Positions 37,773-49,500 of a stretch of DNA of 64,000 nucleotides are shown here, piece after piece. A program made the position numbers and the translations under genes. The notes under the pieces were generated by a model, which had not been told where the DNA came from, ran no database searches, and saw only the letters and a program-made list of their open reading frames with translations. Source of the DNA: Fragum whitleyi (lineage: Eukaryota; Mollusca; Bivalvia; Cardiida; Cardiidae); NCBI GenBank assembly GCA_948146395.1, contig OX411543.1, positions 68,831,474 to 68,895,473 of the forward strand. The letters run 5' to 3'. Within the stretch, counting starts at the first letter, position 1; each line of letters begins with the position of its first letter.

Positions 37773-40536
37773 TCTCTATCTCTGTCTCCCTCTCTCTCTC
37801 CTTCTCTTTCTCTCCATCTCTCCTCCCTCCCTCCCCCTTCCTCCTTTCTCTCTCCCTCCCTCTCTCCTCTCTCTCCCCCCCTCTCTCTCCGTATATAATA
37901 GCCATAATAGCCATAAGCTGAAGCCAGATGATTTCTTAAGATAGGATGTTTAGATTTTGTGCGAACACAATGATGAATAATTTTTCATACTTAACAAAGA
38001 TTGGACAGAGGACGTCCGCTTTATTTGCGGTTGATTTTCATCCAAACAATGATAACATCTTAATATTGAATTGTAAAGACTGGTCATATAGTTTTTGATA
38101 GTCAATAAACATAAAATTGTATAAAATGACATTAGACAAACAAAGTGTTTTGTTGCGTATTTGAATCATTTCCAGCTTTTCTATCTAAAAAGCTTTCTTC
38201 GGAGAACTCCAGCAATCAAAACAAATATAGAAACATATAAAAGAGACGAAAAAATAATAATTAAAAAAATCCACAATGTCCTCAACATCTCACCTATCAT
38301 TCAGGCGAATCAGAGGAGAAATATGCAATGCGAAATTAGTTAATGGGTGTATGAATAGGATTTCCTACTTGTCATCACAATATGAGGCTTGGCATGTTTT
38401 GCGGTTTCCTGTTCCATACTGCCACATTTAAAGACCTCCGTAAACAGATTCGAGAAGCTTTATCGAATGAAAATTCATGTCAAGTTTCATTGGAATTTGC
38501 CAGGTGGATTTAAAGAATATGATTTTAAAGTTTGGGGATAGACTTTCGACCAACGACCTGCTATTGCAAGGACTCTCATAAGCAAACATTAATGACATTT
38601 TATCATAAAATCGACTTTAGCTTAAATTTGAGAGAACAATTGCTATTGCTAATTTTCATAGAGATTTTCTTGCCTGTCATTGTAACGCTTTGGCACGCCT
38701 GAAAGTCTAGTATATTGTTTCTCTTTGATAGTTCTATTGTTATACGAGTTATATATTTTGGCATCAAGGCCAAATTTGATATTCCACTGAATACCATAAA
38801 TAGACAGTCTTTATGATAAAACTTTTCCTACAATGAAATCATCTTAGATTTAGGTCAATATTGTCAGCATCCACAAAACCAGACAAAAGAATTCTGTCGA
38901 CAGTCTTCAAGGCTGATCTTAATTCAAATGATTTCACTCAACATTTTATAGTACACTTTGTTATCCATTTCGAGTGTCAATAAAAGCCGAAATAAATATT
39001 TTAGATGTTTGTTTGTTTTAATGGGGTTTAACGCTGCTTTCAAAAATCGTTCAGTTATATCGCGACGGCTAGAGCACATAACCATGGATTCCCGGTATTT
39101 TCCCCACTAGTTACGCAAGCACATCCTTTCTTAGCCTCCAGCTGCTATCCGACATAGGTCTACGATTATCCATCCGATGCATGGACACAATAAGTCGGAA
39201 AGAATGAGTGCCGTCGTCGGGGATCGAACCCGGGACCTCTAGATTGACAGTCCGACGCACTACCAACAGCGCTTTGACGGCGGCTAAATGTACTTCATGC
39301 CTGAAGATGAATAAATCAAGATACGGGGCGTGTTGTCCCTTATTGTGAAAAAAAGGCATATTCAAAATGGTTTCAAAGATGGCCGCCAGAAAATCAAAAC
39401 ATCTAAGATTGGCTACTGCTACATGTACCCCTGTTCTGTGGTAATTACAAAAAATGTTGATAGTGTATTCAATTTATAAGACCCGTTAGTTGAAATACTC
39501 GGTGGGGGGGGGGGGGGATTGCCGCCGTTAAGAAACACGAGATGATCATTATTGATGATTGTTCAAACACACACACAATACAATACCTTTTTTGTTCAAC
39601 TAGAAGAAAATTATTATTTAATTACTGACTGTTTTGTTGTTGAGTAAGCCTCCTTTTCGATAAGTTTAACTGCCTTAAAACACTGTCCTAATGGAACACA
39701 GTGTGTCCAAGATGGCCGCAAGAATATCAGAAGTATTCTAGATTTGATTTCTTTTCCAACTTATAGAAACATGTTTCATATTTGAGTGTATGAAAAACTT
39801 GGTTCAAAAGGCCTTCAAATTATTTGATCAAATTATATCTTTATATTGACTTTTAAGATAAAACAATTTGGGAAGGCGTACAAGATGACCGTCAGTATAT
39901 ATAGAAAATGGTAAAGTATACTGTAACGATAACATATATCATCCAACGAAATACCTTCATTTTTGATATTAAAATGTCGACATTTAAAATTCGTTAGGTA
40001 GTTATATAAAGTAGACACTAGAACAAAACAACTCAATTGAACAGAAATTAATTTTACCTACGTATAATACTAATTATAACAAAACTCGGTTATAGTATTT
40101 TCAGTATAAATTTTAATTCAGTACATTTTTCTTTTAGTCTTATAATATTCGTGGTGAACTTTACCCCTTTATAAATCTCCATATATTAACATTTTTCCTA
40201 TTATTTATTTCTACTTCTATGGTGAGGAAGTGAGGAAAATTGGATGTGTTGTTTAAATTTTATGTCATTACATAATCTGACGACTTCGAACTTTAACCAG
40301 TAATAATCGAACTAAATGTCGACTGTTTTGCTTCAGTGCATCTAGCAGTCTTAGTAAAAATGTTTATTTCATTCATATCAATATATATACAATAAGGCGA
40401 AAAAGAATCCTGGTTTTCATAAGAAAGTCCATTTTCTTTGCAGGAATCAATCTTATGACACTTCTGCATCTGGTGCGGCGCCTTTCCACTGCGAACCGCG
40501 GACTCAGATGTCAAGGTATAAAATTGATCAAACATC

Positions 40537-40571
<35 letters not shown>

Positions 40572-43500
40572 TAACAGCATTTTGTACGGAGGCTGTATGT
40601 AACACCCCCCCCCCCCCCTAGTGCGAACATAAACTGGTCTCCAAAGACGTATTGAACTCAAAATTACGATGACAGTCGATAAATATATCGAAATGTTGAC
40701 CAAATATGTGTCTTTCTGCTATCCTACATATAAAAGATTTTCCCGAATGAACTCATGCATCTTTTACAAATAACACGGATGTCGACACTTTTTATGTCGT
40801 ATTGTACACAGAAAGAAAAAAAAAGTCGCCTTAATTTTAACGACAAGTGACAAGACGTCCAAAAGATGTCGACATCCATGTTCTTGGAAATGGGTGTATA
40901 AGTTCATTTAGGCAAGTCTTACATTCTTATGTCGTCAAGAAAATATAAATTTGGTCAACATGTCGAGATATACATCGTTTTTTCATCGTGATTTGGACAA
41001 CTTGTTAAGTTCAATACGTCTTTGGAGACCAGTATATGTTCTCAGTGTGGGGGTACATATACGCTTCGGTAATTTTGTTCAAAATGTTGACCTCGACAGA
41101 TCACATTGACTTAGTAACATGATTAAAACGATCAGAGTTTACACCTGGTTCCAAATGAAAAATATTTCTTTTCACATTGGTCATCATAACATTATCTTAA
41201 ATATTTTTACCTGAAATCAATGTCTTTTGAACCTTGTAAATGCCACACTAAAAGTGACATCCAGTTCACGATAAAATAAGAGAAAATGCTATTCACTCAG
41301 AATAACTTTAAGAAAAATATCAACCAATCGAATTTTTAAAACATTGATCGGAGCAATTTATAAGTTAAATTGTTCAATTAATCTATTTTAGGGGGAGGCG
41401 GGGGTAAATTTCCAATTTAAAAGCATTACTTAACAAGAGGACCGCAAGCGGGTGCCAACGCTCGGCTGTTAATCATTTCTTAGGCAAATGCAAATATATG
41501 ACCTTGGTACCTACAGATAGGTCTTGTCCCAAGCAATGATCATGTGAAATATTAAGGCTCTTTGACTGAAAATTCAAAAGTTATGACAAAGGTAAAACAT
41601 TTAGAAGAAATTAACCTTGTTAATCTTGAAAAAATGACCTTGACCTTATTTGATGACCTTGAACTTCATACATGTACCTGCTGAAAGGTCTTGTCCCAAG
41701 CAATTATCATATGAAATATGAAGGCTCTATTTCTTACCTTTCAAAAGTTATGACCAAGGTCAATTTTTTTAAAGAAATTTGACATTGAAAAATGACCTTG
41801 ACCTTAACTGATTGCCTTGAACTTGGTACCCACAGAAAGGTTTTATCCCAAGCAATGATCATGAGAAAAATGAATGCTCTTTCACTTTCCAATCAAAAGT
41901 TATAACTAAGGTTATTTTTTTAAACATATTTGACCTTAAAAATGACTTTAACCCTGAGTGATGACCTTGAACAAGGTACCCGCAGAAAATTCTTGTCTCA
42001 AGCAATGATCATGTGAAATATGAAGTCTCTATGACTTACCATTCAAAAGTTATGACCAACATTAAATTTCTTAAAGAAATTTGACCTTGAAAAATGACCT
42101 TAACCTTGAGTGATGACCTTGAACTTGGTTCCTACAGAAAGGTCTTGTCCCAAGCTATGATCATGTGAAATATGAAGGCTCTATCACTTACCATTCAAGG
42201 GTAATGAGCAAAGTTAAAGTTTGTCGCGCCATCGCCAACAACAACGGGTACATGTGTACGCCGCCAAGGTGATCATAATACCTCGGGTTTTCTTCGAAAA
42301 CAGCCGAGCTAACAATGGAAAGTCTAACCTCGGTAAAAGCCAAATATTATTCTAAGCTCCGGTAAGTAATTTTTCACAACAGTTATTGTAAGTTGAAATC
42401 AAAAAGTGTTAAATAAATTAAAACTCGGAAACATATGGAGGGAAAACATACACTGCGAAAAAACATAACAAATACATATCATGGAGTTTTCAAAGATCAA
42501 TTTAGAAAAATCATTTGACAAAGAATCGTTTTACAAAAACATATTCTTCACACACTCTAAGCTTTTTCTTTTTGTAAACTGACATTTTGAGTATTTTGCT
42601 GTTTGCCGCCATCTTGAACGCCATCTTAAAAACATGTCGTTCCATAAGAACGGCTATCAACAACCAATTTTTCAGCCAAAACAACCAAATTATATGGCTG
42701 TGCTTTTTTCAATATCATGAAAAAGCACATGCTTATATATCTTTTGATAAAACGCAGAGACTTTATACTCTTTTTAATTTGGGCGACCATCCAGGGGCCT
42801 TATGAACTCAATGTACCAAAATAACTTGTCATGGTCACCGCAAAATAAGGATAGCAGAATGAACTACAAGAAGTATGAATTCCTGGTAGTAATTTCGAAA
42901 AACATCTTTTAGACCACGCTTGAAGCGAATCGGCCAATCAGAGAACAGTATTTCAAAGGTATATATCACAGATGCAACTCCGAGCGTTGTATTTACAGAT
43001 ATAAGGTTATAAAGTGACTTGCACGTGAATCTCGACAGGTTTTTGGGGCCGAGTCATTTCAAAAAAGATGACGAGCATTTTATACAGCTCTTTTTTCCTA
43101 AAGACTTTCGACAGTCGCAAAAGTGCAAAAGATCTGGAAATGGTAACGGAAATAGATTCATTAGTAATTTTAGCATATTCACACTTGATTAGAGTAATAT
43201 CCAAGCGAGTTTAACTCATTTTCAGAGGTTCGAGTAAAAAAATACAGATAGTGTAAGAAAAGCGTGGTCTAAGTCAAATAGAAAATCTCGAGCTGACGCT
43301 CGTGTCTATTTCCCATATACCGCAACACGAGATTTTCTATCTGACTTAAACTACGCTTTTCTAACATTGTCTGTCTATTTCATCCGAACATTTAGACATA
43401 AAAAGAGTAAATAACGCTGTGATATTACTGTAAGTATGTGTTATTATGCTGAAATAAATTAGGAATACATTTCCGTTACTTATTGCAGATCGTTTGCATT

Positions 43501-46500
43501 TGTGCAACCGTTGAAAGTCTTCTGGAAAAAGTCGCTCCCATTAAATACTTGTGATCTTTTGTAATGAAGCGGCACACAAAAAAAACTGACGAATTTCACG
43601 TGCACGACATACTACCATCGTATATCTATAAATATAAGGCTCGGAGTTGTATCTGTGATATATACTTTTGAAATACCGTTCTCTGATTAGCCAATTCGCT
43701 TCAAGCGTGGTCTAAGTAATAGTTAAACGCTAATGATTGAAAATTAAACGATTTAAACAGCCGAAAGGAGGGAGCGTAGCGACCGACTGAGGCTGTTTAA
43801 ATCGTTTAATTTTCAATTATTAGCGTTTAACTGACTTAGTCTTTTTCCCGCCTTTTATATTATTGACATAATATTGCACGATTTAAACGGAATAAGCCGG
43901 ATACATTTATTAAAAGTAAACGCCCCTCTCTTTCCAAATATGGGGTTGTTGAAATATGCACGCAAATATTGAGTCTTTATAAAGAGGCATAACCGAAGAT
44001 AAAAATGAAGTATAATTTGGTTTTATTCACCCGACAATATAGACGAACGATAATCTGATACTTTTTCTTCGAAAGAATAAAATACTTAACGGAATCGTAT
44101 TATCGTTTGTAATAATAGTCTCTTTATTGATTAAATGTGCCAGTAATTGTTTACGAACTTATGTATGAAGGGCAACTAACGACTAAGCATATTATACTAT
44201 TCTGCTGAGAAAAAAAGATGTTATACAGTCCACAAAACCTTGGATATATGCATATGCAATGTCCCCACTTCATGGGCGTTTTCTTGTGTCATCATCTGAA
44301 TTAATTTTCCTTGATAATTTTGGTGGACAATAATACACCTCATCTATAGCCGATCATGAAAACGAGATTTGGCCAAGTTTAGAAAGGGGCCAAAAGTAAT
44401 TAAACGAGACGTTTATTGGAATAAACGTTATGAAAGAAGTATAGGATCTATTGCACTGTTCAATTAGATCTAGATCTTATTAGTTAGAGTTACTTTTCTT
44501 GAAAAAAATGTACAGGCAAGTAGAAAAGTCGTCGTTCCATAACAGATTTGACATGGTAATCCACGCCATGCCAGATCAAAATCTACATAGGATATTCGTT
44601 ATATAACATGTGCACGAGTTTAACGATTTTCACCTGTACTTATCACGAGGTCATTGCATATTTATAAAAAGGGTAGTTTCTAGTCTGTACGCATGCCTGG
44701 TATAACAAATAAACCTCGACGTTTAAATGAAATATTGATCAAAATAAACCTTGGCTGGAAAGTTTATGGAAAATAAACCTTAAAAAAAATAAAATCCATC
44801 CTTTGATTGGATGATGATATAGGACAAAGACTAAAAACAAGATATGCGATAAGATTGAGAAATGCAATAAAGTATGTTTGTGTATATTTTGCTTTCTATC
44901 AATTGACTGTAACGTTGCTACAGCGAGACTCCTATTCTTTGCTACCCTACCTAGGATTACATGTTTACGATCATCCATCCATTGGAAGGAGACAAATGTT
45001 GGAAGGATATGTGCCGCCGTAGACGATGTTACATGTACTCTTGACATCTCGTGATGGAATATTTGGAGTCTGATGCGTTACCAAATGGTTTGCCTCTAAT
45101 TTTGAGAAGTTATAGATCATTATTTGAAGTATTACTTGTTTTAAACACAGATCTACATCCTGGTTACGTTAAGGACAACTTAAGAATTTTTTCGAAATTG
45201 TTTGCATATTTCATTCAAAAACTCGTTTCGGTAAACGTACTTTTACTGTTATAATACAATTTAAAAAATCGTGAAATTAACAAGAGGAATGATATTGGAA
45301 TATTATCGGAATAGTATTAAATGAGTTGGAGGAGCAATTTTTGAATGATATTAAGGGTAAGTAATACTCTATCGATATTTTCGTTCAATTCGACATACTT
45401 ACCCGATTAGTCCCTAAATGTTTGACTGAGCATTGTAGAATGGCCCGATCGCCAGTGTAGTAGGTCACGTTAACTGGAGTATCATTAAACATTGGTAATC
45501 TGTTCACCATGGCTCCGTGGATCACTGAAATAACCAAAAATATTTGAAATCTTTGCAAAACGTCAAACCATTAAAGTTTTTAACAAACATTCCACTGTTT
45601 ACGTTATCATCGTCTCGGTGCCTAACAAATACGATAAGTACTGAAGCATCATTAAAATGGTATATTTTTTTAGAAAATCAAAAAGCTAGAAAGCTATCGG
45701 AGGAATCCCAAAATTGTATTCAAAATAACGCGTTTCATATAGATCTGTCCAACTATTAATAGCATATCCTTCTGCCGACAAAAACAAAACAGAATAAATA
45801 TTGTTCCCAACGAAATCTCTACGAAAACATACCTTAATGACATCACCCGGACATTTCTGCTCACTACACTGATTATTATAAAACAAAAGAATCTAGATGA
45901 ATGCAAATTCAAAAAGAGGGCCACAGTGGCCCTTAATCACTAACCTGAATTTACAATCTAAAAGTTTAAAAGTTTTAAAGTCTAAAGAAATTTAAAATCA
46001 TATGATGGAAATAATGGCAAACAGAAGTAATATTGTCAGTTTAAATTAACAAGAAACCCACTCAGACAAATTTGAAGGTTGACTGGGTATGAAAAAAATG
46101 TCCTCTTGAGTATCCATTTTTTTTCTAAAATTTGACCCAGTGACCTAGTTTTTGACCCCGCTTGACCCATTTTCTAACTTATTTTAGATTTCAACAAGAT
46201 TATCATTCTGACTAATTTAAGGTTGGTTCGGCCATGAATATATGGCCTGTAGAGTGTCCACAAGATTTTCCTAAGATTTGACCGCAAGATCGACTTTTGG
46301 CCCCAGTTGACCCTATTCCTAAATTGTACGAGATTTTATCAAGGTAATCATTCCGACCAATATCGAGATTGATTGCTCTATAAATATAGCCTCTAGAGTG
46401 TCCACAAGGTTTTTCTAAGGTATAACCCAATGACCTACTTTTTGACCCCACCCACTTGACCCAATTTTGAACGTGTCCGCAATTTCATCAACACAATCAT

Positions 46501-49500
46501 TCTGACAATTTTACATATTGATTAGGCTTAAATTATGAGCTTTAGAGAGTCCACAAGAATTTTCTAAGATTTGATCCCATGACCTAGTTTTTGACCCAGT
46601 TTGACCAAGTTTCGAACGTTTGGGAGATTTCATGAAGATAATCATTCTGACAAATTTTCAGGTTGATTCGTCTTTAAAGTAAGACATTTAGAGTGTACAC
46701 AAGATTTAAAGATTTGCACCTTAACCAAGTTTTGACCCCACTTGACCCAAATTGGAACGTGTCCATGATTTCATCAAGAAAACCATTCTGACCAATTTTC
46801 GGACGAAGCATGACGGACAACAGACATCAAGTAACCACAAAAGCTAACCCTAAGCACGAAGTGCTTCGGTAAACCTAAAATTCAGCATGATATTGACTGT
46901 GTAATGTGAAGGGCGTGAAAAATACTTAAAAAGAGATTTCTTAAATAAGCAATTTCCAAATTCTTTCCTCAATCATTCCCACTGTTTTACCCTTCAGAGC
47001 AAAAAATCTTAAATAAGAAATTCTTATGTTGTTTTTTTTCTTTTTAAATCGGGGTGTTACATTATTGTAATTTTTATAAAATGGGTCTTTAGGTAAAGCA
47101 AGGGAATGAAAAAGTTTGACAAACGAACAGATGGACAGACATGGTGACACCAATTAATCTCTATTATCTGGCTAGAAATTTTTTAATTGACAGAAAATGT
47201 CATACATTCATAAAAAACCTGTACATTTTTGGATTGACATAACTGATTACTTGAAATAAAAAAAAAGCAAGTTTCTACCAAGCATTCGAATAACGTTGTC
47301 GTAAGAGTGCTTGGTAAAGAATAAAATATCTCATGTGTCTATTCTATTAACACATCAGAAGAAATATAGACATAGCAGACCATGCTATTAATCATATTTT
47401 TGTCGCAAGCTGCATTTCCGAGAAGTGTTTAGATGTAAATACCCTCTCCTAGCTGACGGTCATGTAAAAACGGTCGTGGGACCTTATATAATAAAATTCA
47501 TCAAGGTGAAGGATTCATCTACAACTCGGAATTATGAAATTCAGATTTTTAATAGCAAATAGATATGCGAACAAAAACATTATCTTAAGGCGACAAAGGA
47601 AAGCGGCCTCCCGACTCTATAACCGGAAATGGATTTTTGTTTATTTTACGGCTCTTTTTGTGCATTGTTTATGACCGGTTTTCATAAGATTCTTCTTATG
47701 GGAATAACGTAGAATAAGAATGGTAATATTTTATATCTACGTTTCCTTTCAACATTTGATATCAAATGAATAACTATATCATTGAATTTAACAATAAGAA
47801 TACGTAATAAGTGTCATTCAATTAGGAGTCATTATAAAAATAATGAAAAACTTTCTTATTTGCAAGGAAAGGTAATCTGAATTTTTTACCAAATAAAAAT
47901 CGTTTTTAAACATATCAAAAAATATCGTTTTTATACATATCAAAACATGAAAAAATATGGACTATTACTTCAAAAAGAGGCACAAGAGGGCCTGTATCGC
48001 TCTTCTGGCTTAAACATCTTTAGACTTTCATTTAATACAGTTTACTTTGAATGAAAACAACACTTATCTATACTTATCAACTGGGTCTGGCCCACTATGC
48101 ACCAAATTACTCAATCACCATGAGCCTGCATCCCTTTACCAATCTCAGTAAACCTTTAGGTTCAGGAGATGTCTTTCAAAGATTACAGGCTCATAATAAG
48201 CCTCGCCCCACCACGCCCATATCTATGAACCAATCAAAATTTAGCGAGCATTGTAAGGAAAGGGTCTGCCAGGGAACATTCTGGTAAAGTTTAATTGAAA
48301 TCGGCCCAGTGGAGAAGGAGAAGATGCCTTTCAAAGATTTCGGGCTCAATATAAGCCCCGCCCTGCCACGCCCATATTTGGGGTTCAATCAAAATGTTTT
48401 TAAAAATCAAGCAGAGGGTCACCAAATGATCATTTCTACAAAGTTTCGTTTTAATCCGCCCATTTATTTTGCGAGGAGATTATTTTTAAAGAAAGGGTTT
48501 ACGCACGGACGTAGGGACGCACGACGGACACTACGCCATGACAATAGCTCGCTGCTCTTCGGCAGTGGAGCTCAAAATAGATGTTTTGTGGCATTTCCAC
48601 CATCACCACCCTTGAAATTACAAACAAGAGGACCATGATGGTCCTAGATCGCTCACCTGCGTCTCCTTGACCCATGGGACATCATTCTACATAAGATCAA
48701 TACCATGGAATGTTTTCAGCCAAGAGCAAGACAGATATGCCTTTTCGCTCTTTGATTTATGTAAAACGGGATGCACCCGGCTGGAGCCCAAATGTGATCC
48801 CAGGGTCTTGATATGAACAAACTTGGTAGAGGTCCATCAGATGATGCTACAAACTAAATATGAAAGCTGTCTCCCATCTGGTTTCAGAGAGGAAGATTTT
48901 GAAGGTTTTCCTATTTCCCCCATTATGCTCAGATGAGCTTAAAGGGATGTGCCCGGGTGGTACCCATATATGACCCTAGGGTTTAATATGAACAAACTTG
49001 GTTAAGGCCCACTCTACGTGATGCTACATACCAAATATGAAAGTTGTCTGTCATCTGGTTTCCGAGAAGAAGATTTTTTAAGATTTTCGCTCTTTGATTT
49101 AATGAAAAAAGGGTTGCGCCCAGGTGGAGCCCAAATATGATACCAGGGTCTTTATATGTACAAACTGAGTAGAGGTCCACCAGATGATGCTACATACCAA
49201 ATATGAAAGCTGTCTCCAATCTGGTTTCAGAGAAGAAGATTTTTGAAGATTTTCATTAGGGAGGATTTCATTTATTTGAACAACTTTGGTAGAGCTCGAC
49301 CAAAGAAACATCCCTGCCAAATTTCATTCGCCCACTGGTTTAGGAGAAGAAGATGTTTAAAGAAAATGTGGACGACGCACGACAGACGACACACGACGGA
49401 CGACTGACGCCGGACGCCAGACATTGTACGATCACATAGCTCACCTTGAGCACTTGTGCTCAGGTGAGCTTTAAGTTCATTTTTAACTTTTGAAGGCACA

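Noticed and set aside
37662..37914. Ser/Leu-rich and Arg/Glu-rich frames on the two strands
   Set aside because: Translation of a CT/GA low-complexity tract.
40293..40703. 136-codon minus-strand open frame
   Set aside because: It runs through the head and arm of a foldback element and a homopolymer run (poly-Gly), with no family resemblance.
44739..45047. 102-codon minus-strand frame near exon 2
   Set aside because: It begins inside or at the end of repeat R1, has no motif, and overlaps a plus-strand frame of similar quality.
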